A DNA stretch of 64,000 nt, taken from positions 25,214 to 89,213 of the forward strand of contig NZ_JAKLJA010000031.1 of the NCBI RefSeq assembly GCF_022213065.1, given 5' to 3'. This document shows, one piece after another, positions 35,505 to 45,010 of the stretch. The notes beneath the pieces are model-generated. The model did no database searches. It saw only the letters and a list, made by a program, of their open reading frames with translations, and was not told the DNA's origin. The translations under genes were made by a program, and so were the position numbers. The DNA is from Paraburkholderia tagetis (GTDB lineage Bacteria > Pseudomonadota > Gammaproteobacteria > Burkholderiales > Burkholderiaceae). The stretch's first letter is position 1; each line of letters starts with the position of its first letter.

Positions 35505-35802
35505 TTTTGATATTCGTTACCTGTCTCTTTTGGAACCAGAAAGTGATGCAGCGTGCCTTGCGCACCACCGTAGCAATCAGGTCTCCGCTGGGGGCGTGTC
35601 GAATCTCGTCAGCAACATCGACGTCTAGGTTCGAGGCTGCGACAACAGATAGGACGTTGAGCGTCTTGACCTCATCGTAGCGCAATACGAATATCACCCG
35701 CGATCGGATGGAAGCGCGCCCCGTCGTCGACGAACAACCCAGCCTCAATATTGTAGGCCGGTCGCGCTCAAGCTTCCGGCGCTGCGCCTGGGCGACTATC
35801 AA
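35482..35802 (-). CDS. Small hypothetical ORF
   Basis: 106 codons from a TTG at 35802, ending 23 bases inside the zinc-ribbon gene. Contains SRVIFVLRYDEVKTLNVLSV. No good ribosome-binding site and no family. The overlap with the next gene is the main support. Confidence 0.3.
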   Translation of the reverse strand: MIVAQAQRRKLERDRPTILRLGCSSTTGRASIRSRVIFVLRYDEVKTLNVLSVVAASNLDVDVADEIRHAPSGDLIATVVRKARCITFWFQKRQVTNIKNDGALQG

Positions 35803-35885
35803 CCGGTCACGCTGGCTGTCTGATGCCTAAATTTTTGCGAGGCGCTGCCGATAAGATGCTTACCTGAATTCCAAAAAAGCAACCG

Positions 35886-36791
35886 ATGAGAACGCATTCG
35901 TATCCGCAATTTGCACGCAGAGGCCTTGCTTTCGCCATTGCGGTTTTCTTTGTGACTGCCCTAGTGATTGAGCTGTCGAAGTCACTTGCGCTACCTGGAC
36001 CTCTGCTCATCGTAGCCCAGGCCATAAGTGCTTTTCTCTTGTTGCCGTTGCTCGCGACCGGCGGATTCGTCACGAACATGGCCGAACAACAAACGAAGGG
36101 AATCCCGTTCACTGAAGACAAGAGCCTCCGCGCCCTTCTCGAGCCGTTCCTCTTAGACTCAGAGCAAGGCATCGTATTCGGCTATTGCGAGTCGGAGGTT
36201 GCGAACGCCTATGCGTTTGACCCTCTCTTTGGCGGGAAAAAAATTATTGCGATCACAAGCGCCCTTCGCGACCGAGCCTCCCCTGACCAGCTCGTTGCGA
36301 TCGGGGCTCACGAAATCGCTCACTTTCGACATGGAGACGCACGTAACAAATGGTATCTGTTAGCTTTCCATCACATGGTAAGCACTTGGCCGCGCCTGTT
36401 CGCGATGGTGTCTGATGCTGTCCTCAAAAAGGCGTTGCCCGCGGGAGTATTTTGTGCCGTCCTGGTGGGGCTGGTTTTGTTATGGGCGCGAGGACCGTCT
36501 GCAATGGTTAGTTTCTTGCTGTCATTGGTGACGGCAAAGCTAATTCTCTACATTAGCTCTGCCGTGGCGCTAATCTGGGCCGGACGCCTATTTGATCGTA
36601 AGCTTCATGCGCGGTTTTGCGACTACAGCAGAGAGCGAGAGTTTGCTGCCGACGCCTCCGCCGCGAAAATGACTTCACCAATTTTGATGACCTCAGCGCT
36701 TGAACAACTTGATGATCCGGGCAACGTAGTCGGCATCTTCGACACCCATCCGCCGATTCTGGAGCGCAAGGCGAGATTGCTAAAGATGTGA
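35886..36791 (+). CDS. M48-family membrane metalloprotease (HtpX-like)
   Basis: A 301-residue integral membrane protease: two N-terminal helices (13-30 and 38-58), the zinc motif HEIAH at 142-146, two further helices (about 187-230), and the third zinc ligand Glu252 in EFAADASAAKM. The ending THPPILERKARL is typical of HtpX/YfgC-type enzymes. It acts on membrane or periplasmic proteins. A stand-alone gene inside an accessory island; regulation not visible. Confidence 0.85.
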   Translation: MRTHSYPQFARRGLAFAIAVFFVTALVIELSKSLALPGPLLIVAQAISAFLLLPLLATGGFVTNMAEQQTKGIPFTEDKSLRALLEPFLLDSEQGIVFGYCESEVANAYAFDPLFGGKKIIAITSALRDRASPDQLVAIGAHEIAHFRHGDARNKWYLLAFHHMVSTWPRLFAMVSDAVLKKALPAGVFCAVLVGLVLLWARGPSAMVSFLLSLVTAKLILYISSAVALIWAGRLFDRKLHARFCDYSREREFAADASAAKMTSPILMTSALEQLDDPGNVVGIFDTHPPILERKARLLKM

Positions 36792-37019
36792 CCCTCCAGC
36801 TTAACGGTCAGTCGATCGGAGACGTATCGATCGCTGCCGGCCAGCTACGAAGACCTTTCCCCGCACGCGTCGCCAACGCGGGGGCTTCTGGACTCCAACC
36901 TGCTCGGACAGGCGCGCCCTGACCGGTAATCGCTGAGAAGCCGCCTCCGGTTAGGCGCGCAAACGCGTATCACTAGTGCTGTCGTCCGCGATGATTGCGT
37001 GGACCTGACGGCGCACCAT
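36792..37019. other. Gap between convergent genes
   Basis: No gene recognised between the protease (plus) and the DUF3800 gene (minus). No clear hairpin with a T tract was seen. Confidence 0.35.
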
Positions 37020-38054
37020 CTACGCAATGCCTAGCAGCATTGGGCGAGTATAGGCGCCCATCATTCTCAGCAACCGGGAAACCGGTTGAACGACGCGTCC
37101 CGTTTGATCCAGCGACACCAGTGAAATCGGTGGCGCATTGTGCTCACGCTGAAGCATGATGCGACCGAGCGCGGTCGCGATGTCCTCCGGTTGGTCAAAC
37201 CCGCCTCGAAGCAGCCGCCTTACGCCACCCGCAACAAGGTCGGCAACCTGAATTCCGGGGCTGGAGTCGGAATCGGCGAACTCGAAGTCCTCGTAGAGGA
37301 CCTTCCCGAGATTCGTTCCCGAGTTGATCGTTATCCCGTAGTCGCGCTGCAGGTATTCGGGCGCCTCGCCCTCTTCGTATTCGAATCGCCGGAAAAAGCT
37401 GTAATCGGCGCCCTCCAGCATAATCATCGGATCCTGGAGGGAGCGCGATTGCAGGAGGCCGGCAAGAATGTCCTTGAACGCTCGCTCGTATTTCGTCGGC
37501 GACTGGGCTTTTCAATCTATGCGCCAACGAAACGCGGACAGCGCGGACGGGTCCCGCTGTACAAAGTACAGTGGAGCTTTTGTCAGGATCGTGTGGAACA
37601 ACCCCACCTGGCAAACGAGTTGCGTATATAGCTGCAACGGCAGCGTTTCGATACCGTCGGCAAGCGATGCGAGGGCGGCACGGCCCTCCTCGTACAGCAT
37701 CTTCGGAACGTTCTCCCGAATCTTCCGCGCCTGCATGTTCCGATGGTGCTCTACCTGCTCGGAACGATGAAGACCAACATCGACGGCCACGGCGAAGGCC
37801 AATCCACCCAGCCTGCCGAGGCTACCGAGAAACGCGCCATAGCTGTCCTCCGCAAGGTCGCGAAGCTTCGTTTCAGCGCCCGCGCCCGAGTCCGCTCTCA
37901 GTGCGGAGATAAGATCGGCAACTTCGTTCAGTTGCCGATCAGGAATAACGTAGGCGGCAACGACACAGAACGCGCTCTTCCGGTTCGAGAGGACGAACGT
38001 ACCCGATTCGTCCACGAAAATGTTGAGGCCGTTCGGCGATTCGGGGTGACTCAC
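37020..38054 (-). pseudogene. DUF3800 protein with one in-frame nonsense codon
   Basis: A GTG start at 38054 overlaps the HEPN gene stop. The N-terminal NIFVDESGTFVLS and the C-terminal DSDSSPGIQVADLVAGGVRR are the conserved acidic motifs of DUF3800, a family predicted to have an RNase-H-like nuclease fold. The frame is continuous for 345 codons except for a TGA at 37512-37514, where family members have a basic or polar residue (ID-R/Q-K); a CGA to TGA change would explain it. The downstream part could restart at ATG 37427, but that would lack the first acidic motif. Confidence 0.75.
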
Positions 38055-39883
38055 TGAAAGCCTTCATCCGATTGCGCGAGCCATGTGAGCAGTCGCCCCT
38101 CCTTGTTGGCCTCGAGTTCTCCAAGAATCCTATTGAGCGTGTGTGCGCGCCGATCAAAATATTCGTTCGCACTCTTGAGCGTTGGCTGAACTTGCAGTTC
38201 CACCAGGAAACCGTCAAGCGCGTACTTCAAATAGACCTCGAGGTTCGCACACAGCAGTCGGGCACTCCCTATCCGTCTCGCGCTGTGAACCACGTCATTT
38301 CGGGCTTGGTAAATCCGGCGAATGTGCCATTTCAGGCGCTCCACGTGGCTACTCAGTTTCCCTTTAAGTCGCCCAAGATTCGACAGCGCGTCAAGCAACT
38401 CCTTGGCAGCGGACCAAATGTAAGGATGATCGGCACAGGCGGCCAAAACGGCGGTTACGACCTCTGGTTTTCTGAAAAGTGAATACAAATCGACGAGCGT
38501 CATGTTTCCCAGGGCAATCGCAACCTGCGTATCGGGATCAACCAGTTGTGCGCCCAGTTCGATGAGCGCGAGACGCAGTGCATGAAGATGCTTGGGAAGG
38601 TACTCCAGGGTGACCACAGGCGCCAGTGCGTTCTCGACCGTGACGCCGATGTTGGTGCTATCGACATCGTTGGTCATAAACTCTAGCGCAGTCCACCAGT
38701 TGACGAGCTTGTTTTCGAGATTGGTCGTCTCGCTACCGAGTCGGTAGAGCCGGAACGCAGAATAGATCCGATCCTGCGCGCCGGGTTCGACGTTCTCGTG
38801 ACCAGCGAGCCGCTGGATCTGCGCCATGAAACGCTCGAACTGCGCCGTGCTGACGGACGCGCGCGGATTCGGGATCGACTCCCCGGCAAGGTCGACCAAC
38901 CCTGGGGCCCGGCGCGACGGGGTAGATACGAGAAATTTCTCGGACAGCTGGATCTGCCGCCGTTCGTAGCTATAGCGCATTACGTCGAGCACCCGGGCGA
39001 TGCGGTCGCGAGCGATTGCGCCAGCCATGCGCGCTTCAGATGCTAGAACTGTCGTGGAGGCGAACACTTTGCCCCCGCCCTCCGTGGCAAACCGACGCGC
39101 GCCGCTCTTGGTTCCTTCGGGAAGCTCCGGCGCAGCGGTCGAGAAATTGATATCCGCAATCGTGTCCGGAAACTCTTCGGGCCGGGATACGCTCGCCAAC
39201 GTATAGATCACCGTATAGTCTTGCGGCGGACGCTCGATGCGCGCCACGGTCCGACGAAGTGCAAGATTGAAATCGTACGGATGGCCATTGGTCGGGGACC
39301 ACTGGCCGAGATGTTGCTTATGAAGCCAGAAGAGCGTTTCCAGGGTCCAGCCCGTATCAACGAGAACGCTAAGGAGCGCGCCGACGACGTTGCCGAGGGT
39401 CCTGAGCGACTCGGCGTCGTCGTTGATGTCAGCCCCGTCCGGCTGCGCGACCAGATCCCTGACCAGTGAAATCGACCGGGTGATATAAAGAGACTGCAGA
39501 TCCACCTGCAGTTCACGGCAGAAGGTATCGATCAGTCGCCACGACAGCGTGACTTGCCCTGAACTCTCCGTCAGCTTTCCAGAAGGCTTCTCCAGCAGGT
39601 CGATCAAGTCTTTGGCCCGGCGAGCGAATTCGGAGGGCCGATTGACAACCGCGTCGAATTTGAGAATGGAGCGGGTCTCCGCGGCAACCTGGAGCCGATG
39701 TCCTTCGCTCACGCCGTCCACGCAAACGCGTCGAAGTTCGCGGATCGCGTTGCACGGGTTCATCGTCCGCAAGCGGAATGCGTCAAGCGACGCCTCGTGA
39801 ACCAGGTTGTACCAGCATTCGGCAAAAAAACGCTGATGCCGCGTAACGGCCGGTGCGGCGGACATGCGGGAATCGATGCGCAT
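38051..39883 (-). CDS. Large protein with C-terminal HEPN-type domain
   Basis: A 610-residue protein. The last 250 residues look like an Apea-like HEPN domain: NLENKLVNWWTALEFMT, then RIYQARNDVVHSA with the RNase-type motif Arg528-x4-His533. The N-terminal 350 residues match nothing I recognise. HEPN proteins are commonly toxins or phage-defence ribonucleases. The gene overlaps the DUF3800 gene by four bases (GTGA), making a probable two-gene unit. The start at 39883 lacks a clear ribosome-binding site; Met7 is an alternative. Confidence 0.65.
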   Translation of the reverse strand: MRIDSRMSAAPAVTRHQRFFAECWYNLVHEASLDAFRLRTMNPCNAIRELRRVCVDGVSEGHRLQVAAETRSILKFDAVVNRPSEFARRAKDLIDLLEKPSGKLTESSGQVTLSWRLIDTFCRELQVDLQSLYITRSISLVRDLVAQPDGADINDDAESLRTLGNVVGALLSVLVDTGWTLETLFWLHKQHLGQWSPTNGHPYDFNLALRRTVARIERPPQDYTVIYTLASVSRPEEFPDTIADINFSTAAPELPEGTKSGARRFATEGGGKVFASTTVLASEARMAGAIARDRIARVLDVMRYSYERRQIQLSEKFLVSTPSRRAPGLVDLAGESIPNPRASVSTAQFERFMAQIQRLAGHENVEPGAQDRIYSAFRLYRLGSETTNLENKLVNWWTALEFMTNDVDSTNIGVTVENALAPVVTLEYLPKHLHALRLALIELGAQLVDPDTQVAIALGNMTLVDLYSLFRKPEVVTAVLAACADHPYIWSAAKELLDALSNLGRLKGKLSSHVERLKWHIRRIYQARNDVVHSARRIGSARLLCANLEVYLKYALDGFLVELQVQPTLKSANEYFDRRAHTLNRILGELEANKEGRLLTWLAQSDEGFQ

Positions 39884-39886
39884 GGA

Positions 39887-39915
39887 TTGCGTTGGGACGG
39901 GAAAACGCCTATTCT
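39887..39915 (+). promoter_or_regulatory. Sigma-70-type promoter for candidate RNA
   Basis: TTGCGT at 39887-39892, a 17-base spacer, TATTCT at 39910-39915. Plus orientation, divergent from the HEPN gene. The -35 box sits at its start codon. Confidence 0.45.
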
Positions 39916-39921
39916 ATAGGC

Positions 39922-40051
39922 TCTGTCGCGACAGCATCTGGCGACTACCGAAAAAAGGGGCAAGGGTTCTGTCCGGTCTGGGCGCGTTCCCGCGGCAGTT
40001 CCCTCCCCGCCTACATGGACGGCCCGCAAATTGTTGCGGGCCGTTTTTTTT
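39922..40051 (+). ncRNA. Candidate small RNA (about 130 nt)
   Basis: A promoter-like pair precedes it, no open frame with a ribosome-binding site lies inside, and it ends in a strong terminator. Near the 5' end CTGTCGCGACAG is self-complementary, and GGGCGCG...CGCG elements could pair in the middle. No known RNA family recognised. It may also be a leader or an antitoxin-like RNA for the divergent HEPN gene; that is speculation. Confidence 0.4.
40019..40051 (+). terminator. Strong rho-independent terminator
   Basis: Stem ACGGCCCGCAA, a four-base loop, stem TTGCGGGCCGT, then a run of T residues. There is no plus-strand gene directly upstream, which is what suggests a short non-coding transcript. 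Confidence 0.8.
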
Positions 40052-41656
40052 GCGGGTGTGCAACCCTGATAAGTCGTGTAATCAGACATGCGGTTTCTTT
40101 TGCCGGGCCGGGGTCAATGGCGCCAATTCGGACGGGCCGTCTTCGAGGTGAATTGACCCGACGGAGTTGCCGTAACTTGAGGCTGGAATTCGCGGTTCGG
40201 AACTGCAGACCGGCCGGCGCCACGCTCCTCGTACGATTAAGTCCGTCAAACACCGAGCTTGCGACGCTTGAGGATTACTACAAATTACGTAACGTTCTAT
40301 ACATGCATACCTCAAAGACGAGGGCTCGGACGTTTGGCCGGCCTTCCCAGCGAAATTTGCTGACGCTCAATCTCGGATTCCGTGAAACAAAAACGCGCGG
40401 AATGTCCGAAAGTCCCATCACATATGGTTCTCAGGCGGGATAGCTTGCTCATTCGAATGTTTCACGATTTTGTACCGAGCGCTCCGATGCCATTAAAGCC
40501 GTTCGTGGCTTTGCGCCCGGGTTAAGTTAGGTAGGAGCGCGCCCGACGGTCCGCGAGACTGCTCATCGTGTCTCGCTCGCGCTTTCAACTCCCGCGTAAG
40601 GAGTGTCTGGCGGCGACGCCATTGCCACTTTTTGCCTTGCCTGCAATGGCGCGTCCGAGCGGACACTGCCCTGCGCCGCAGGCGTTTTCTGTGTATTCGA
40701 GTCGCTGACGGTTAGTTGTGAAATTCCGTGCGTTGCAGAGATCATGTCGGCTGGGCGACAGATCCCCTGGGACTGCGCTCGACGTGGTCGCCACGCTGCG
40801 CGCATTTCGCGTTGCTCATAGACTGATGCGGCCCTTATCCCCAGCGTGACTTTATCGACACGGCGGTTGCGTTGGTATTGCTGGCGATTGAGCGCGGCGA
40901 TGCCCCACTGCCTGGAACAGGTTCGGAGGAACCAATAGGGATTTGCCGTGAGACCTTTGCGCCAGTCGCCGGCAACCGACTCAGCGCCGAGATTCTTCCC
41001 TGACCGCTATCCGTACGGGGTCCCGAGAGCGGAAAGCGCAGTCGAGCGCGGCGAACGTCAGCATCATCGGATGCGTACTCGAGAGACCCGTGAAACCGAA
41101 AACACCCTACTCCCCCGTTCGCTTTTGCGCTGAGAATCGCGACCGCACTCGGCGCAGTCCCTTATCAAAACAGACCTGCTTACCGCACTCCCGCCGGTGA
41201 TTTATCGTCACGCGAGAAAGGGAGACCCCCTAAAACGTCACTCGGTCGTTCCCTCGCCCGCTGCTGGCACTCTTTCGGCGTGGCAGCAGCGGATAACCAA
41301 GGGGGCTTCGACGTCGTAGAGAAGATTCTCGATCAACATCCGGCGCGGATCGAGTCGAGCAACGTCTAGCGGAGAAGCCTCCGGGGGAGAACGTCGGAGA
41401 TAAACTCCGGCTCTATCCCGGAGAACGGATCGTGCGCAGAGCCAAACTGCGACTTTATCTAGGAGTCAGTGACGCAGACCGACCCGGGCGCCTCGGGATA
41501 CGTCCGCTTCAACAAGGGGGCTCGCCCGTCTTGTGGGCGGAGAAGGCGAGGCTACCCGTACGTTTCGTCATCGGGAAACGTGCTGCTTTTGCCGCTAGCG
41601 CACTATCCCGACCCGTTTACCAATCATTGCCTAGATACTGCGTACCTGACTTGCCA
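40052..41656. other. Long stretch without a recognisable gene
   Basis: About 1.6 kb with only short frames on both strands. No family-like protein, IS end or tandem repeat was recognised. It borders the parS-like array and may be replicon backbone or decayed DNA. Confidence 0.4.
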
Positions 41657-43192
41657 GTTTCTACGTAGAAACTCGTTTCACCCGGCCCGGTTCAAAAGCG
41701 CGGGCGATACGCGACCGACTCCGTATCTGCTCGGAAATCGGTTCTTCCTCTAACTGGCTGTGATTCGGCGGAGCTTCGAAAGCAGGCGTTCATCAGGCGT
41801 ATCCAAACACCAGGCGGCGGCGAAAACATAGCGAATAGGTCGCTCGTTGCTTAAAACGAGTTGCCATCTCCGTGCGCGGAAATTTCCACGAAACTCGTTT
41901 GTGCCGGCCTCGCGCAAAGCCGATCGTGGATGGCACGGGGCGCTCACAGTCGTCAGTTTCTACGTGGAAACTGCGCTTTCCTTCATCGCAGTGTGTAACG
42001 CAACTACTGGACGATGCGCCCCGAGAATCGAATTTAAATGCCACTGGTGACCGTTGACGCTCAGAGAGCTAGCGACCTTCACGGACTCGCCAGCTCCGCG
42101 TGAACTCCTATTCGGAGCGAAAAGGCCGTTCGTTTCTATGTCCGGTTGCCATCTCGGTAATGGGAAGTTTCTACGTAGAAACTCGTTTGTGGCGGCCTCG
42201 TGTTAATCCATTCGGCGAGGGATCGGGGCGCCAGAGTCGCCAGTTTCTACGTAGAAACTGGCCGGCGCCCAGTTAGCATCAAGCTCTCAGTCGGTAGGTC
42301 GAAGGCTCAGTTTCTACGTGGAAACTGCGATTTCCTTCGCCGCTGGGTGAAACGCAACTACGGGATGATGCGTCCCGAGAATCATATTTAAATGCCACTG
42401 GTGCCCGTTGACGTACAGAGAGATTCTAGCGTCAGCCAACCTTCATGGACTCGCCGCCTTTTAATAAAAGTCTGCGTGGACGCCTGGTCGGAGCGGAAAG
42501 GCCATTCGCTTCTACGTCTGGTTGCCATCTCGGTAATGGGAAGTTTCTACGTAGAAACTCGTTTGTGCAGGCCTCGTGCTAAGCCGATCGTAGATGAAAC
42601 GGGGCGCTCACGGTGGCCAGTTTCTACGTGGAAACTGCGCTTTCCTCCGCTGCGGTGGTCCAACGGAACAATGGGACGATGCGCTCGGTAATCGACTTTT
42701 TAAATGTCACCGTTGATCGTTGACGTACAGAGGAGCTAGCTTCAGCCACCCGTCACGGACTCGCCGGCTTTTACGGAAAGCTGCGTGAACGCCGCGTCGG
42801 AGCGAAAAGGCGGTTCGTTTCTATGTCCGGTTGCCACCTCGGTAATGGGAAGTTTCTACGTAGAAACTCTTTCGTTGCGGGCTGTACCACGTCACGCTAT
42901 TTGATAAGGCGCGCGGTGTGCCTGTCGCTCGCGAAGGTCTACAGATTTTGCGGCGTGTGGCTCCGGGGAGAACTCGACCTCAAATCTAATCTCCAAATGA
43001 CTTCCGTAGCGCTGATCCAAAACCTCCGTTGTTGAACATCTTCTCTCCCGAACTTCCTTCGGCACGAGATAACGAAGACTTCAGGCTCGGTTCCCACAAA
43101 ATTTCATTGAAATCGGCAAATTTCCTTGAAATATTTTGCCGCGCTGCCTAACATTCTGCGAACCTTATATCTGCCGGTTTCTACGTAGAAAC
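41657..43192. repeat. parS-like array: nine 16-bp palindromes
   Basis: Exact GTTTCTACGTAGAAAC occurs at 41657, 42167, 42243, 42543, 42852 and 43177. A one-base variant, GTTTCTACGTGGAAAC, occurs at 41956, 42310 and 42620 (all start positions). The form GTTT-N8-AAAC is that of parS centromere sites. The last copy lies 43 bases before parA, so ParB bound there could also repress parAB. Spacing is irregular (67 to 325 bases). Confidence 0.85.
41861..42890 (+). repeat. Tandem long repeats carrying the parS-like sites
   Basis: Anchored on TTGCCATCTC (or TTGCCACCTC), units begin at 41861, 42146, 42522 and 42831, giving spacings of 285, 376 and 309 bases and a partial last unit. Shared blocks include CTCGTTTGTG next to the exact palindrome, the variant palindrome followed by TGCG, and TTTAAATGCCACTGGTG. 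In the first unit the exact palindrome has decayed (AATTTCCACGAAACTC). Confidence 0.75.
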
Positions 43193-43234
43193 CGCACGTG
43201 ATGAGTCGTGAGCGGAACAACGAATGGAGCCCGC

Positions 43235-43888
43235 ATGGCAGCAAAAATAATTACTGTCTTTAATCAGAAAGGTGGGTCCGGGAAGACGACAACCTCCTGC
43301 AACCTCGCCGGCGTTCTCGGCTTACGGGGACATAAGACCCTGCTCGTAGACTTGGACGAACAAGGTACGGCAACTCTTTCAGTTGGCGCAGCGTCTGATG
43401 ATCGGCCGTTCCCGGCTGCACTAACGAGCCTGTCTAGAAGCCCACGGCCGGATCGTGAAATCGCAAAATTCGTTGATGACTATGACTTCATAATCATCGA
43501 CTGCCCGCCGGCGATTCGGTCCAGTGCCCCGTCCGTTGCGCTGCTGATCTCCGATCTTGGTTTAATCCCGGTTGGCGCCTCGGGCGGCAACCTCTGGGCG
43601 GTTCAAGAAGCGAAAAAGCTTGGGGTTACCGCTCAGGTGACAAATCCCGACCTAAAGCTTCGCTCGCTCGCCAACATGGATCAAAAGGTGACGATTGTTC
43701 AGCAAATATTTGAAGCCGCTGAGCAAGATGAAGATATTCCGATGCTAAAGACGCGTCTGGGCTTCCGGACTGCGTACAAGGAGGCGGAGGTCTCCGGGAG
43801 CACCGTTTTGCAGATCCGCGGTGCCAAAGCAGCGCACAAGGAGATCAACGCATTCGTCGACGAAGTACTGAAGGTCCTAGGGGAGTAA
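43235..43888 (+). CDS. parA: Partition ATPase ParA
   Basis: About 217 residues. Deviant Walker A is NQKGGSGKTTTSCNLA, Walker A' is LLVDLDEQGTAT, and Walker B is FIIIDCPPAIRSSAP. It lacks an N-terminal HTH, as in type Ib or small chromosome-like ParA proteins. The start at 43235 follows GGAG; a GTG at 43208 is less likely. It segregates the replicon together with ParB and the palindromes just upstream. Confidence 0.92.
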   Translation: MAAKIITVFNQKGGSGKTTTSCNLAGVLGLRGHKTLLVDLDEQGTATLSVGAASDDRPFPAALTSLSRSPRPDREIAKFVDDYDFIIIDCPPAIRSSAPSVALLISDLGLIPVGASGGNLWAVQEAKKLGVTAQVTNPDLKLRSLANMDQKVTIVQQIFEAAEQDEDIPMLKTRLGFRTAYKEAEVSGSTVLQIRGAKAAHKEINAFVDEVLKVLGE

Positions 43889-43890
43889 CG

Positions 43891-44919
43891 ATGGCGAAGA
43901 AGAACTTCTCAGCGGCACTGAACGCCGGCGTGCAACGCGATAAGGAACTGCGGGACACGAGCATCGCGTCTCGCTTTGAGCGTGTTGAAGCCGCCCTCGA
44001 CGGTCGCGCGACGCTTCTGGAAACCGCTTCGGACGAGTCCCCGATCCGTGCGGTGGCTCCCAACACCTACGTGGAGACGCTGGAGCGCGATGGCAAGATT
44101 ACAGCGATCTACGCTATGTGGCCTATAGACAAGATTGACGATAATCCGCTGAACAGCCGGACCATCTATCAAGAGGAAAAGATTTCGGCCCGTGCCGCTT
44201 CAATGGCAAAGGACGGGCAGCTTGTGCCCGCGCTTGCAGCGAGACACCCTAGCGACAATACGCGAACGATACTGATCGACGGGCACTATCGGAAGCAAGG
44301 GGCACTGCGGAATCGCGGCACCACGTTAGACCTCAAGATCCTGGATGGCCTCGCGCCGATCGATTTCTACAGACTCGCGCGGGCCGCGAACAATGAGCGC
44401 GAACAAGAGACGGTCCTTGACGTGGCACTCGGATACAAAAAACTGCTCGACGAGGGCTATGCGAAAACGAATGACGAACTCGCTCTCTTGGTTGAGGAGG
44501 GAAAGTCCAAGGTCAGTAAGACCCTGGCCGTGCTGGAGCTGCCGACGTCGGTGCAAGAGTTCATCGCTCTGTATCCAGAGCAATTCGGTCTCAACATTTC
44601 GTACGAACTCTCGCAATTTTTGAAGGCAACTGACGAACCGAAGACGCGTGAGCTTGCTCAGAAAATCGTCGATGAAGGCTTGTCATTCCTGAAGGTGAAG
44701 GCGATACGCGAGGGACTTTCGCAGGGCCGCGCTCCACGAAAGACGTTTTCGCGTCAATACAAGATCTCCAGCCCTGAAGGCGCGTCGATCGGTGCTATCA
44801 AAGAGTGGGGCAACGGCAATATCCAGGTTAGCTTGGCGTTGGACAATCCCGAGCGCGCCGAAGTCTACATCGAAGCACTGAAGAAGCTTCTCGATGAAGA
44901 CGGCCACAAGGCACATTGA
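43891..44919 (+). CDS. parB: Partition protein ParB
   Basis: A 342-residue ParB/Srx-type protein starting two bases after parA. The CTPase-type N-terminal domain shows IDKIDDNPLNSRTIYQEEKI and the arginine motif DGHYRKQGAL. The central HTH region is KTNDELALLVEEGKSKVSKT, then a C-terminal dimerisation part. It is expected to bind GTTTCTACGTAGAAAC upstream of parA. Confidence 0.9.
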   Translation: MAKKNFSAALNAGVQRDKELRDTSIASRFERVEAALDGRATLLETASDESPIRAVAPNTYVETLERDGKITAIYAMWPIDKIDDNPLNSRTIYQEEKISARAASMAKDGQLVPALAARHPSDNTRTILIDGHYRKQGALRNRGTTLDLKILDGLAPIDFYRLARAANNEREQETVLDVALGYKKLLDEGYAKTNDELALLVEEGKSKVSKTLAVLELPTSVQEFIALYPEQFGLNISYELSQFLKATDEPKTRELAQKIVDEGLSFLKVKAIREGLSQGRAPRKTFSRQYKISSPEGASIGAIKEWGNGNIQVSLALDNPERAEVYIEALKKLLDEDGHKAH

Positions 44920-45010
44920 CCTCGACTGATCTTCTGGGGAGCGGGTGATCGTGCACTCCAGGCCGTGCCTTGAGGAAGCCCGAAGGGCGCCCGTACAGCC
45001 GGTAGATAGA

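Noticed and set aside
37512..37514. TGA in the DUF3800 gene as selenocysteine
   Set aside because: No family use of Sec, no downstream hairpin of the expected kind was evident, and a CGA to TGA change at a basic/polar position explains it.
39853..40443. Plus-strand open frame of about 196 codons
   Set aside because: No family-like sequence or ribosome-binding site; it runs through a strong terminator.
41220..41250. Isolated AAAACGTCAC resembling an iteron core
   Set aside because: A single partial match 3.8 kb from the array, without the GGTCGG part; probably chance.
41657..43192. CRISPR-like array suggested by many identical 16-bp repeats
   Set aside because: The repeats are palindromic, unevenly spaced (67-325 bases), lie inside long tandem repeats and precede parAB; no cas genes are present.
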